DNA of 64,000 bases from Janthinobacterium lividum PAMC 25724 (GCA_000242815.2 AHHB01000048.1:62001-126000); one strand, 5' to 3'; shown: positions 47,247 through 57,593, numbered from the stretch's first letter. Notes: generated from the letters alone by a model not told the origin. Numbers and translations are program-made.

Positions 47247-49328
47247 TCAGATATCCAGCGGGTCCACTTCCAGCGACCATTTCACGCGCGTCTTCATGGC
47301 GCGCAATTGCGCCAACCATTCCTTTAAAAACGCCTGCAGCGCGGGCCGCGAGGGCGATTCGAGCAGCAGCTGGGCACGGTCCACGTTGTACACGCGCGTC
47401 ATGCTCATGGGAATCGGATCATTGATGTTCACCTGCGGGTGGGCCATGCATTCCTTGGCCGCCTGCAAGAACTCGATGGCCGTGGCCAGCTCGGGCGCTT
47501 CGGCGCGCAGCAGTGCCTGGAACAGATACGGCGGCAGCGCCGCCTGTGCCCGCTCTTCGAGCAAGCTGGTGGCGAAATGCTCGTAATCGTGGTTGACGAC
47601 GGCGTCGTACAGTGGATGGCGCGCATAGCGCGTCTGGATCAGCACCTCACTGACGCTGCCCCCTTGCGTCTGCGCGGCGCGCCCGGCGCGGCCCGCCACT
47701 TGCATCAGCTGGGCAAACAGCCGTTCGCTGGCCCGGTAATCCTGCGAAAACAGGGCCGTGTCCGGGTTCAAAATCCCCACCAGCGTCAGCTTTTTGAAAT
47801 CGTGGCCCTTGGCCACCATCTGCGTGCCGATCAAAATATCCACTTCACCCCGGTGCACGGTATCGAACGCTGCCTGGGCGCTGCCCTTCTTGCGCGTGGA
47901 ATCGGCGTCGATGCGCAAAATACGCGCCTCTGGAAACAATTGCTGTAGACCCTCTTCCACCCTCTGCGTACCGCGTCCCAGCGGCTGCAAGTCGACATTG
48001 CCGCAGGTGGGGCAATGGCGGGGAATGCGCAATTCCAGGCTGCAATGGTGGCAGCGCAGGCGGTGCTCGGGCTTGTGCAGCACCATGAACGACGTGCAGC
48101 GCGTGCAATTGCTGATCCAGCCGCACGATTCACAGCAAATCACGGGAGAATAGCCGCGCCGGTTCAAGAACAGCAGCGACTGTTCGCCCCGCTCCATGCG
48201 CAGCTTCAAGGCGGCGATCAGATGCGAGGTCAGGCCATCTTTCGGCCGGTCGCGCTCCATGTCGAGTATTTTGACGCGCGGCAAGACCGCATTTTTCACT
48301 GCCCGCTCGCGCAATTCCAGCTTGCGGTAGCGCCCCGTCTGCGCGTGATGCCAGCTTTCCAGCGAGGGCGTGGCCGAGCCCAGCACGATGGGAATCTGCA
48401 ATTGCCAGGCGCGCCACACGGCCAGGTCGCGCGCCGAATAGCGCAAGCCTTCCTGCTGCTTGTAGGATGGGTCGTGCTCTTCGTCGATGACGATCAGTTT
48501 CAATGCCGGCAGCGACGCCAGGATGGCCAATCGCGTACCAAGAATGATGCGCGCCTGGCCCCGGTGGGCGGCCAGCCAGTGCAGCATGCGCTCGCCTTCC
48601 GACAAGCTGCTGTGCAAGGTAGCGAGCATGACGCCGGGAAAGCGCGCGCGAATATTGCCTTCCAACTGGGGCGTCAGATTAATTTCCGGCACCAGGATCA
48701 GGATTTGCGCATCATCGTCGCGCGCCAAAACCTGGGCGCAGGCTTGCAGATACACTTCCGTCTTGCCGCTGCCCGTCACGCCGTACAGCAGCGTCGGCTT
48801 GAAACCGCGCGCGCCGCCGATGGCGTCCGCCGCCTCTTGCTGGGCGGCATTCAGGAGCGGCATGTTGAGCGGCGTGCCATCGTGCGCGTCGGCCAGCTTG
48901 GCCAACTTCTTGATGGCGCGATCCAGCGCCACGGTGGTCAGCACGCGCAAGTTCTTCGGCAAGCCCGGCAAGGCCACTTCGCCCAGCGGGCGCTGGTAAT
49001 AATCGGCGGCGAAGGCGGCCAGCGCCAGCCACTGTTCCGACAACGGCGCCAGTTGGCTGCGCACGGCCAGCACATCCTTCAATTTCTCGACGGGCACGTC
49101 GGTGCTGCTTGAGATGCCGACGATCAAGCCCACCACTTCGCGCCGGCCGAACGGCACCAGCGCCAGCTGCCCCACTCGCGGCAACTGCCCCACTACCGGT
49201 ACAGGCACGCCAGCATCAGCATCAGCGCCGGCGCCCGGCGGCGCACTCCAGCGGTAATCGAACAGGGCGTTCAAGGGCGTGTCGAGCGCGATTTTCAGGA
49301 TGCACGACGTCAAAATGCGCTGCGGCAT
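47247..49328 (-). CDS. priA: Primosomal protein N' (replication restart helicase)
   Basis: 693 residues. An N-terminal DNA-binding domain (to about residue 110) is followed by Walker A GVTGSGKTEVY near residue 186, DEEH (VIDEEHDPSYK) and the zinc region with paired Cys (CCESCGWISNCTRC ... CHHC ... CPTCGN). It ends KWSLEVDPLDI. Known role: recognises stalled forks and D-loops and reloads DnaB. It lies beside the DnaA-box-rich gap at 49329-50168 and near rep. Confidence 0.96.
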   Translation of the reverse strand: MPQRILTSCILKIALDTPLNALFDYRWSAPPGAGADADAGVPVPVVGQLPRVGQLALVPFGRREVVGLIVGISSSTDVPVEKLKDVLAVRSQLAPLSEQWLALAAFAADYYQRPLGEVALPGLPKNLRVLTTVALDRAIKKLAKLADAHDGTPLNMPLLNAAQQEAADAIGGARGFKPTLLYGVTGSGKTEVYLQACAQVLARDDDAQILILVPEINLTPQLEGNIRARFPGVMLATLHSSLSEGERMLHWLAAHRGQARIILGTRLAILASLPALKLIVIDEEHDPSYKQQEGLRYSARDLAVWRAWQLQIPIVLGSATPSLESWHHAQTGRYRKLELRERAVKNAVLPRVKILDMERDRPKDGLTSHLIAALKLRMERGEQSLLFLNRRGYSPVICCESCGWISNCTRCTSFMVLHKPEHRLRCHHCSLELRIPRHCPTCGNVDLQPLGRGTQRVEEGLQQLFPEARILRIDADSTRKKGSAQAAFDTVHRGEVDILIGTQMVAKGHDFKKLTLVGILNPDTALFSQDYRASERLFAQLMQVAGRAGRAAQTQGGSVSEVLIQTRYARHPLYDAVVNHDYEHFATSLLEERAQAALPPYLFQALLRAEAPELATAIEFLQAAKECMAHPQVNINDPIPMSMTRVYNVDRAQLLLESPSRPALQAFLKEWLAQLRAMKTRVKWSLEVDPLDI

Positions 49329-50105
49329 GGGAGGGGTGGCCTATCTCAATAAAAAAGCGCGCCGCAGGGTCGATGGCGCGGCGCAATGTCAGGCATCAAG
49401 CCAGCGGGCCATGATACTTGTTTCGTCCGTCAAACGCCTAACGGCAGACACGAGCGCGTGCCATGCTGCCAAAAAGAAATTCTGTGGATAACTTTGTGGA
49501 CAAAGCAAAATTAACTTTCATAAAAATGTGGATAGAAAATTTTGATCGCCGTCAAGAGGGGGAGGAAAGAAAAATTAACTATTTAAAATCAATGACTTAA
49601 AAATTTACCTCTGGGAGGTGATAAATCCGTGAGGCATTTCCGCCGCTGTGCATAACTGCAGCATTTGTCATTTTTTTGTACAGAAATAAGCACCATTTAG
49701 AGGCATCCGATCGACGCAAACGGGGGCGGCATACAGCAAAGTTGACAATTCCGGGGCAAGCCTTTGTCTTGGCCTGCCGAGTGATGAAACATTGTTCAAT
49801 GATTATGCTCTGCAGCATGCACTGCAGTTAAAACCTGAATCTCGACGCTCCATACCGATGGACAACTATTTTTCAATTTTATCCACAGCATCTGTTGATA
49901 ACTTTGTGGACAATGAAGGAACAAGGCTGCCAAGCGGAAGAACAACCTGAGCAATTGCCACAAAGTGCGCCTGGTGCTGAATTTTTATTTCTTAATAATC
50001 AAGCACTTGCAGAGCATCCCTGGGCATGGATTTTCAACTGCCTCATATTTCCGCAGAAAAAAAAATTGTGCATAAGTCGGCATTTCCTGCCAGGGCGCAG
50101 TAAAG
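49329..50105. other. AT-rich non-coding gap with a DnaA-box cluster
   Basis: Between priA and hemE there are 840 bp without a gene that I support. Perfect TTATNCACA boxes: 49483-49491 (-), 49647-49655 (-), 49879-49887 (+) and 50067-50075 (-). One-mismatch boxes: 49495-49503, 49527-49535, 49893-49901 and 49905-49913. A 23-bp segment (TCTGTKGATAACTTTG then TGGACAA) occurs at 49481-49503 and 49891-49913 with one difference. Very AT-rich runs, for example 49565-49610, could be unwinding elements. Candidate origin or DnaA regulatory locus. Confidence 0.65.
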
Positions 50106-50142
50106 AAAAAGGCAGGCTTCCGCGGGAAAGCCTGCCTTTTTT
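50106..50142 (-). terminator. Terminator of hemE
   Basis: A 14-bp stem AAAAAGGCAGGCTT / AAGCCTGCCTTTTT (50106-50119 with 50128-50141) has an A/T tract on both sides. It lies 27 bp after the hemE stop. Confidence 0.88.
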
Positions 50143-50168
50143 GCCCCTGCACCAGGGAACGCGGCGGC

Positions 50169-51254
50169 TTACTGGCCGCTGCGCATGGCGCGGCTCATGC
50201 TGTGCACGGCTTCCACCATGGCATGCACCGATTCCGGCGGCGTGAACTGGGAAATGCCATGACCCAGGTTGAATACGTGGCCCGTGCCGGCCGATGGCGC
50301 GCCAAAGGCGTTAAGCACTTTCGCCACTTCGGCGCGGATCTGCTCGGGACTGGCGAACAGGATGGCGGGGTCGAGATTGCCCTGCAAGCCCACTTTATGC
50401 CCGACCAACTGGCGCGCGCGCGTCAGGTTGACGGTCCAGTCCAGGCCCACGGCATCGGCGCCTATGTCGGCGATTTGCTCGATCCACTGGCCGCCGCCCT
50501 TGGTAAACACGATGGCGGGAATCTTGACGCCATCCTTGTCGCGTTTCAGCTGTGCCACCACCTGCTGCATGTAGGCCAGCGAGAATTCCTGGTAGGCACC
50601 ATCGGCCAGCGCGCCGCCCCAGGAGTCGAAAATCATCACGGCTTGCGCGCCGGCATCGATTTGCGCATTCAGGTACTGCGCCACGGAAGTGGCATTGATG
50701 GCCAGGATGTGGTGCATCAGGTCAGGGCGGTTGTACAGCATCTTCTTGATGGTATGGAACTCTTTCGAGCCGCTGCCTTCCACCATATAGCACGCCAGGG
50801 TCCATGGGCTGCCGGAAAAACCGATCAGCGGCACGCGGCCATTGAGTTCCGTGCGGATCTGCGTGACCGCCTTGAAAACGTAGTCGAGCGACGCCAGGTC
50901 CGGCACCTGCAGCGCCTTCACATCGTGCTCCGTGCGCAGCGGGCGCTCGAACTTCGGCCCTTCGCCATCGGCAAAATACAAGCCCAGGCCCATCGCGTCA
51001 GGCACCGTCAGGATGTCGGAAAACAGGATGGCGGCGTCGAGCGGGAAGCGCTCCAGCGGCTGCAAGGTCACTTCGGTGGCGTAATCGGGATTCTTTGCCA
51101 AGCCCAGGAAGGAGCCGGCCCGCTCGCGCGTGGCGCGGTACTCGGGAAGGTAGCGGCCCGCCTGGCGCATCAGCCAGACTGGGGTGTGCTCGGTCGGCTG
51201 GCGCAGCAAGGCGCGCAGGAAAGTATCATTCTGGAGCGGAGCAAATTGTGGCAT
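50169..51254 (-). CDS. hemE: Uroporphyrinogen decarboxylase
   Basis: 361 residues from [20 protein letters not shown]; the frame is open to 51392, but the extra part is not HemE. It removes the four acetate carboxyls of uroporphyrinogen III to give coproporphyrinogen III in heme synthesis. The family motif [16 protein letters not shown] and [16 protein letters not shown] are present. Upstream it shares a 198-bp gap with the divergent S9 peptidase. The ribosome-binding site is weak. Confidence 0.97.
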   Translation of the reverse strand: MPQFAPLQNDTFLRALLRQPTEHTPVWLMRQAGRYLPEYRATRERAGSFLGLAKNPDYATEVTLQPLERFPLDAAILFSDILTVPDAMGLGLYFADGEGPKFERPLRTEHDVKALQVPDLASLDYVFKAVTQIRTELNGRVPLIGFSGSPWTLACYMVEGSGSKEFHTIKKMLYNRPDLMHHILAINATSVAQYLNAQIDAGAQAVMIFDSWGGALADGAYQEFSLAYMQQVVAQLKRDKDGVKIPAIVFTKGGGQWIEQIADIGADAVGLDWTVNLTRARQLVGHKVGLQGNLDPAILFASPEQIRAEVAKVLNAFGAPSAGTGHVFNLGHGISQFTPPESVHAMVEAVHSMSRAMRSGQ

Positions 51255-51452
51255 GGCAGGCAATCGAGCTTGGAGAAGCGATATTATCGCATCCAATCGC
51301 TGCCATTTCATTGATTCCAGTGCCGCTTTACAGCATTTGCCACGCACAGCGATGTCTTTCGTTGTGCCAGCCCTTCCATTATGATGATGCACGCCGCCGC
51401 GCTGCCTGACGCCGCCCGGCGGCCCTTCTTCCCATTACGACACGGAGCCCGC

Positions 51453-53396
51453 ATGACCTCGACCGCATCCAGCACCCCTTATGGCATTTGGCCATCGCCG
51501 ATCAGCGCGGCCATCGTCGCCGCTGGCGCCTCGCCGCTGACGCAGCTGGCCCTGGGCGGTGCCGATGGCAGCGACGTGTTCTGGCTGGCCGGGCGCGCCA
51601 GCGAGGCCGGCCGTAACACCCTGCTGCGCCAGCGCGGCGCCAGAGTCGATGAATTGACGCCGGCGCCCTTCAATGTGCGCACCCGCGTGCATGAATACGG
51701 CGGCGCTGCGTATGCGATCGCGGGCGATACCGTGTATTTCTCGCATTTTGCAGACAATTGCCTGTACCGCGTCGCCGGCGACGGCGCGCCGGAAGCGCTC
51801 AGCAAGGGCGGCAACACGCGCCACGCAGACTTCGTCGTCGATGCAGCCCGCTGCCGCCTGATCAGCGTGCGTGAGCAGCATCCGGACACCGGCCATGCGC
51901 ACCCGGAAAATTGCCTGGCGGCAGTCGGCTTCGACGGCCGCGAAACGGTGCTGGCGCATGGTCACGACTTTTATGCGGCGCCGCGCTTGTCGCCGGACGG
52001 CAGCCAGCTGGCCTGGATCAGCTGGGACCACCCGCGCCTGCCTTGGCAAGGCACGGAACTGTGGCTGGCCGACGTGCACGCGGACGGCACGCTGGGTTCG
52101 CCACGCCTGATCGCTGGCGGCGCGCGCGAATCGATCTGCCAGCCGGAATGGTCGCCGAATGGCTTGCTGCACTTCGTTTCCGACAGCAGCGGCTGGTGGA
52201 ATCTGTACCGCCTGCACGGCGCCGATATCGAGGCGCTATGCCCGATGGAAGCGGAATTTGCCACGCCGCACTGGACTTTCGGCGCCAGCATGTACGGCTT
52301 TCTTTCCGACGACGAGATCGTCTGCACGTATATCCAGGCCGGCATCAGCTACCTGGCGCAATTGAACGTGGCGGCGGCCAAGCTCGAGCCGATTGCCCAC
52401 CCCTACCAGGAAATCCGCGAACTGCGCGTGGGCCCCGGCTGTGTCGTACTGCTGGGCGGTAGCCCCACCATCGCGCTGGAACTGGCGCGCATCGACTTGT
52501 CGAACCATGAGCTGGAAGTGCTGGCGCAGTCGATCGCACACTTGCCCGCGCTCCCTTACCTGTCGGTGCCGCGCAGCTTGAGTTTTCCTAGCAGCAATGG
52601 CCGCACGGCTTACGCCTTCTTTTATGCGCCCGCCAATGGCGACGTGCAGGCGCCGGCGGGCACCTTGCCGCCCGTCATCGTCATCAGCCATGGCGGCCCC
52701 ACCAGCATGGCCAGCAATACCTTGAAACTGGCGACGCAGTACTGGACCAGCCGCGGCATCGGCGTGCTCGACGTCAACTATGGCGGCAGCAGCGGCTTCG
52801 GCCGCGAATACCGCGACGCGCTGCGCGGGCAATGGGGCATCGTCGACGTGGAAGACTGCATCGCCGGCGCGCGCTACCTGGCGAGCAATGGCCTGGCCGA
52901 CCCCGAGCGCCTGATCATCCGCGGCGGCAGCGCGGGCGGCCTGACGACCCTGTGCGCGCTGACCTTCCACGACGTCTTCAAGGCCGGTGCCAGTTACTAT
53001 GGCGTATCCGACCTGAAGGGCCTGGACAACGATTCGCACAAGTTCGAATCGCGTTACACCGACTACCTGATCGCCTCGCAGCCGCAAGCCGAAGCGCTGT
53101 ACCGTGAACGCTCGCCCATCCACCACACGGATAAACTGTCGCGCCCGATGATTTTCTTCCAGGGCCTCGATGACAAAGTGGTGCCGCCGCAGCAGTCGCA
53201 GCTGATGGTCGACGCCTTGCAGGCGCGCGGCGTGCCGGTCGCCTATGTGCCGCTCGAAGGCGAGGGACACGGCTTCCGCAAGGCGGAAAACATCGTGCGC
53301 ACCCTGGACGCGGAACTGTATTTCTACCAGCGCGTGTTCGGCCTGCCTGTGGCGGCCGGCGAGCCTGCCGTACATATTGCCAATTTGCCCGCATGA
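51453..53396 (+). CDS. S9C-type prolyl oligopeptidase (dipeptidyl/acylaminoacyl peptidase)
   Basis: 647 residues from MTSTASSTPYG, with GGAG 5 bp upstream; the ATG at 51381 is less likely. An N-terminal beta-propeller (about residues 1-380) is followed by the alpha/beta hydrolase with Ser493 in GGSAGG, Asp574 in GLDDKVVP and His606 in EGHGF. There is no signal peptide, so it is probably cytoplasmic. Known relatives release dipeptides or N-acyl amino acids. The stop overlaps the SNF2 gene start by 4 bp (ATGA), an unusual partner for a peptidase. Confidence 0.93.
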   Translation: MTSTASSTPYGIWPSPISAAIVAAGASPLTQLALGGADGSDVFWLAGRASEAGRNTLLRQRGARVDELTPAPFNVRTRVHEYGGAAYAIAGDTVYFSHFADNCLYRVAGDGAPEALSKGGNTRHADFVVDAARCRLISVREQHPDTGHAHPENCLAAVGFDGRETVLAHGHDFYAAPRLSPDGSQLAWISWDHPRLPWQGTELWLADVHADGTLGSPRLIAGGARESICQPEWSPNGLLHFVSDSSGWWNLYRLHGADIEALCPMEAEFATPHWTFGASMYGFLSDDEIVCTYIQAGISYLAQLNVAAAKLEPIAHPYQEIRELRVGPGCVVLLGGSPTIALELARIDLSNHELEVLAQSIAHLPALPYLSVPRSLSFPSSNGRTAYAFFYAPANGDVQAPAGTLPPVIVISHGGPTSMASNTLKLATQYWTSRGIGVLDVNYGGSSGFGREYRDALRGQWGIVDVEDCIAGARYLASNGLADPERLIIRGGSAGGLTTLCALTFHDVFKAGASYYGVSDLKGLDNDSHKFESRYTDYLIASQPQAEALYRERSPIHHTDKLSRPMIFFQGLDDKVVPPQQSQLMVDALQARGVPVAYVPLEGEGHGFRKAENIVRTLDAELYFYQRVFGLPVAAGEPAVHIANLPA

Positions 53397-56300
53397 CCGA
53401 GCCGCATCCAGACCAGCTGCTGCTGGACGAATTCGCCGCCCTGCAGCAGCACGAAAAAATGATCCTGGCCTTGCTGGCCATCGCGGGCGAACCGGTGGGC
53501 AAGCATGCCGTGTATGAACACTTGCAGCGCGCCAATATCGTCGAGCCGGACGGCACGCCATTTTCCCTGCTCACCATCACGGGCATGCTGCAACATTTGG
53601 CGCGGCATGCGCTGGCGTTGGAAGTGGTGGGACGGGGCTTTGCCTGCGAGGCGAAGCTGCGCTGGCCCGCCATGCGCGCCGCCATCGAGCACCTGGCGTT
53701 TCGCGACCTGTGCCAGGCTATCGAGCTGATCAACCCCGTACGCCGCAACTGGGATGGCTATGTGGAGCTGCGCAGCTACCGGCAAGGCGTGGCGCGCCTG
53801 CGCATCGCCCTGCTGCGCAATGACGAAGTGCGCCACGTGAGCGCCATCCTGGCCGCCTGCATGGCCTGCTATGAAGCGCAGCAACTGCATCCGCTGATCG
53901 AGATCTTCGGCCGCCCGTTCGAGCCGGAAATGCTGTCTTTCGTCATGCCGCAGCTGCAAGACGACATCCTCGCCGTGCTGCTGGGCAACGCCCCGCGCGA
54001 GCCGGCCACGGCGCGCGCCATCCGCGCGTATGCGCGCGCACACCATGCGCGCCAGGCGGCGGCCGGCGACCATATCGGCGCCGCGCTGCCGTTGGCCGTG
54101 GCCGAGGACGCCCTGCTGTGCGGCGAACTCGACGCGGCCGCCAGCTACCTGGCGGGCCAGCAGGGCGCGCAAGCGCTGTTTGTCGACAGCAGCATCGTGC
54201 TCTTGCGCGGCGAACAAGCGCACGCCATAGCGGGCTTTGAAATCGCCCTGAAAGGGCTGCGCAAGGAGGCAGGCAAGCGCAAGCTGTGCTTCAGCGGCAT
54301 CGGCGGCCACCTGTACGTGCTGGCCCTGCTGCGCGGCAACGACGCCAAGCTGCTGAAAAGCGCGGAGGCTTACCTCGATATCGCGCTGCATGCGCAGCCG
54401 AACCACGACAGCATCGTCTACCAGCAGCTCAACACCTTGCGCCTGGTGCGCGCCGGCGTACTGCTGGCGCAAAGCATCGCCACGCGCAGCTGGGAAACGG
54501 GCTTGCAGGCGCAGTTGTTCCAGGCCTTGCTGTACTACTGGCTTGCGCTACCGCAATTGAACGAACGCAAGGACCAGCTGCACTTGCTGGTACAGCAAGC
54601 CGATGCCGCCGGCTACGATTTGATCGCGGCGCAGGCGGCCGGCTTGCTGGGCTTGATGGGCGAGCCGCAGCAGGAGCGCTATGCGACGGCCAAGCGGGCG
54701 CAGCACGGCTTGACCGATATGGCGCCGTGGTTCGAGCGACAGGAAGCGTGGCAGCGCCAGCTGAGCGCACTGATCAATCTGCAGCAAGATGCTCCCGCCG
54801 AGGCCATCGGCAGCGTCTCGCGCCTGGTGTGGCTGGTGGCGTTCGACCCGCGCTTCGGCCTCACGGCCGTGGAAGTGCGCGAGCAGAAACGCGACGCGCG
54901 CGGCGGCTGGAGCAAGGGCCGCGCCATGGGCTTGAAACGCCTGGCCGAAGCGGCAGGCGACATCGATTTCCTCACGCCGCAGGACGCTCGCGCGGCTGGC
55001 AGCATCGCGCCCTTCAAACAGTATTATTCGTCGGCAGCGCGCTATGAAATCGAACTGGACAAGGCCGCCCTCTTGCTGGTCGGCCACCCGCTCGTCTTCT
55101 GGCTCGACGCGCCCGAGACGCGCGTGGAACTGATCGCCGGCGCGCCCGAACTGCTGATCAAGTCGCACGAGGGGCAGCTCTGGCTGGGCATGCAGCCCCC
55201 CTTGCCCGACAACGGCAGCAATGTGGTGCTGCAGCGCGAAACGCCAACGCGCTTGCGCGTGGTACACATCCTCGACGAGCACCGGCGCATCGGCGCCATC
55301 GTGGGCCTGGGCCTGTCCGTGCCGCTGCATGCGGAAAAACAGGTCATGCAAGCAATCGGCGCCATCTCATCCATGGTCACGGTGCAATCGGATATCGGCG
55401 GCGGCGAAGCGGAAACGATCACGGCCGACCAGCGTCTGCATGTGCACCTGCTGCCCTACCAGCAGGGCTTGAAAATGCAGATTTTAGTCCGCCCGCTGCT
55501 CGATAACGGCGCCTATTACGCGCCCGGCAGCGGCGCCGAAAGCGTGTTTGCCGACGTGGCGGGCCGCGCCGTGCAAGCACGGCGCGACCTGAACGCAGAA
55601 CGTGAAGCGCAGCGCCAGCTGATCGGGCGTTGCCTGGTACTGGAAGAGGCGCAAGAAGAGCATGGCGAGTGGCTGTTGGGCCAGCCTGCCCTGGGCTTGC
55701 AATTGCTGCTGGAATTACAGGCGCTGGACCCCGCCGCTGTCGGCTCCGGCATTGTGCTGGCCTGGCCCGAAGGCGAAACCATGCGCGTGTCGAAACGCAT
55801 CGACAGCGGCCAGATGCGATTGAATATCAGGAGCGAAAAAGACTGGTTTGCCGCCAGCGGCGAGGTGCAGATCGATGAAGACAAGGTGATGGATTTGCGC
55901 GCCTTGCTGGACTTGATGCAGAACAATAAAGGCCGCTTCGTGGCCCTCGGCGACAACCAGTTCCTGGCCCTCAGCGACGAATTGCACCGGCGCCTGTCGG
56001 AATTGGCCGCCTACGGCGAAACGCAGGCCGATGGTGTCCGCGTCCACCCGCTGGCCGCCTTCGCGCTCGAAGAGCTGGCCAACGATGCCGGCGGCGTCAA
56101 GGCCGACCAACTGTGGCGCGAGCACTTGCTGCGCCTGCGCGCCCTCGACGACTATCAGGCACAACTGCCCAGCACCCTGCAAGCCGACTTGCGCGACTAT
56201 CAGCTGGCCGGTTTCGAATGGCTGGCGCGCTTGGCGCACTGGGGCGTGGGCGCCTGCCTGGCCGACGACATGGGCTTGGGGAAGACCTTGCAGGCGCTGG

Positions 56301-57580
56301 CGCTGATCCTGGCGCGCGCACCCAACGGCCCCACTTTGGTGGTGGCACCCACGTCCGTGTGCATGAACTGGATCAGCGAAGCGCAGCGCTTCGCGCCGAC
56401 CTTGAAGATCAAACTGTTCGGTAGCGGCGACCGGGCCGACATGCTCGATACCTTGCAGCCATTCGACGTGGTGGTGGCCAGCTATGGCTTGCTGCAGCAG
56501 GAAGCGAGCATGTTTGCCGGCGTGCGCTGGCATAGCATCGTGCTTGACGAAGCACAAGCGATCAAGAATGGCGCCACCAAGCGCTCGCAAGCCGTGATGG
56601 CCCTGCAAGGCGATTTCCGCATGGTAGCCAGCGGCACGCCGCTGGAAAACCATTTGGGCGAATTGTGGAACCTGTTCCGCTTCATCAACCCAGGCTTGCT
56701 GGGCACTCTCGATCAATTTAACCTGCGCTTTGCCGGTCCGATTGAAAAAGATCAGGACAAGCGGGCGGCGGCCGGCGCGCGCTTGCGGCTGCGCCGCTTG
56801 ATCGCGCCATTCATCTTGCGCCGCACCAAGACGCAAGTACTGTCGGAATTACCGTCCCGTACGGAGATTGTGCTGGAAGTGGAACTGTCGCCGCAGGAAA
56901 CGGCGCTGTACGAATCCTTGCGCCGCGAAGCACTGGAAAAGCTGGCCATGCTGGAAGGGCCGGCGTCAAAGAAAGCCATCCAGATCCTGGCGGAAATCAT
57001 GAAGTTGCGCCGCGCCTGCTGCAATCCGCAACTGGTGGCGCCGGAACTGGGCCTGGCCAGCAGCAAGCTGGCGGCCTTCGCCGAATTGCTCTCGGGCTTG
57101 CTGGAAAACCGCCACAAAGTGCTCGTCTTCAGCCAGTTCGTCGATCATTTGACCCTGCTGCGCCAGCACCTCGAACAGCATGGCGTCAGCTACCAGTATC
57201 TCGACGGCAGCACGTCCATGCAGGAGCGCAAGCGCCGGGTCGACGCCTTCCAGGCAGGCGAAGGCGATGTCTTCCTGATCAGCCTGAAAGCGGGCGGCAT
57301 GGGCATCAACCTGACGGCGGCCGATTATGTGATCCACATGGACCCATGGTGGAATCCGGCCGTGGAAGACCAGGCCTCGGACCGCGCCCACCGCATGGGG
57401 CAATTGCGCCCCGTGACGATTTACCGGCTGGTGGCGAAACACACGATCGAGGAAGGCATCGTCGAATTGCACCAGCATAAGCGCGACCTGGCCGACAGCT
57501 TGCTGGAAGGCAGCGACGCGGCAGCGCGCATGTCGGCCAGCGACATGCTGGGCATGCTGCAGGAGGGCATGAAGCAATGA
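53393..57580 (+). CDS. Large SNF2-family helicase-like ATPase
   Basis: 1395 residues. The C-terminal 450 or so form a SNF2/Rad54-type ATPase: DDMGLGKT with Lys964, LDEAQ (1052-1055), ASGTPLENHLGELWNLF, FSQFVDHLTLLRQHL and DPWWNPAVEDQASDRAHRMGQ (near 1330). The N-terminal 900 or more residues are helical, rich in Leu and Ala, and carry no motif that I recognise; repeats of a TPR-like kind cannot be excluded. Bacterial SNF2 proteins act on DNA-bound proteins or RNA polymerase (as RapA does). It is translationally coupled to the S9C peptidase gene. Confidence 0.92.
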   Translation: MTEPHPDQLLLDEFAALQQHEKMILALLAIAGEPVGKHAVYEHLQRANIVEPDGTPFSLLTITGMLQHLARHALALEVVGRGFACEAKLRWPAMRAAIEHLAFRDLCQAIELINPVRRNWDGYVELRSYRQGVARLRIALLRNDEVRHVSAILAACMACYEAQQLHPLIEIFGRPFEPEMLSFVMPQLQDDILAVLLGNAPREPATARAIRAYARAHHARQAAAGDHIGAALPLAVAEDALLCGELDAAASYLAGQQGAQALFVDSSIVLLRGEQAHAIAGFEIALKGLRKEAGKRKLCFSGIGGHLYVLALLRGNDAKLLKSAEAYLDIALHAQPNHDSIVYQQLNTLRLVRAGVLLAQSIATRSWETGLQAQLFQALLYYWLALPQLNERKDQLHLLVQQADAAGYDLIAAQAAGLLGLMGEPQQERYATAKRAQHGLTDMAPWFERQEAWQRQLSALINLQQDAPAEAIGSVSRLVWLVAFDPRFGLTAVEVREQKRDARGGWSKGRAMGLKRLAEAAGDIDFLTPQDARAAGSIAPFKQYYSSAARYEIELDKAALLLVGHPLVFWLDAPETRVELIAGAPELLIKSHEGQLWLGMQPPLPDNGSNVVLQRETPTRLRVVHILDEHRRIGAIVGLGLSVPLHAEKQVMQAIGAISSMVTVQSDIGGGEAETITADQRLHVHLLPYQQGLKMQILVRPLLDNGAYYAPGSGAESVFADVAGRAVQARRDLNAEREAQRQLIGRCLVLEEAQEEHGEWLLGQPALGLQLLLELQALDPAAVGSGIVLAWPEGETMRVSKRIDSGQMRLNIRSEKDWFAASGEVQIDEDKVMDLRALLDLMQNNKGRFVALGDNQFLALSDELHRRLSELAAYGETQADGVRVHPLAAFALEELANDAGGVKADQLWREHLLRLRALDDYQAQLPSTLQADLRDYQLAGFEWLARLAHWGVGACLADDMGLGKTLQALALILARAPNGPTLVVAPTSVCMNWISEAQRFAPTLKIKLFGSGDRADMLDTLQPFDVVVASYGLLQQEASMFAGVRWHSIVLDEAQAIKNGATKRSQAVMALQGDFRMVASGTPLENHLGELWNLFRFINPGLLGTLDQFNLRFAGPIEKDQDKRAAAGARLRLRRLIAPFILRRTKTQVLSELPSRTEIVLEVELSPQETALYESLRREALEKLAMLEGPASKKAIQILAEIMKLRRACCNPQLVAPELGLASSKLAAFAELLSGLLENRHKVLVFSQFVDHLTLLRQHLEQHGVSYQYLDGSTSMQERKRRVDAFQAGEGDVFLISLKAGGMGINLTAADYVIHMDPWWNPAVEDQASDRAHRMGQLRPVTIYRLVAKHTIEEGIVELHQHKRDLADSLLEGSDAAARMSASDMLGMLQEGMKQ

Positions 57581-57593
57581 GATTGAAAAAATG

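Noticed and set aside
49597..49818. 73-codon minus frame in the priA-hemE gap
   Set aside because: No ribosome-binding site or family resemblance, and it lies amid DnaA boxes in AT-rich sequence.
49895..50245. 116-codon plus frame overlapping hemE's 3' end
   Set aside because: It passes through the hemE terminator and the coding end of hemE in antisense.
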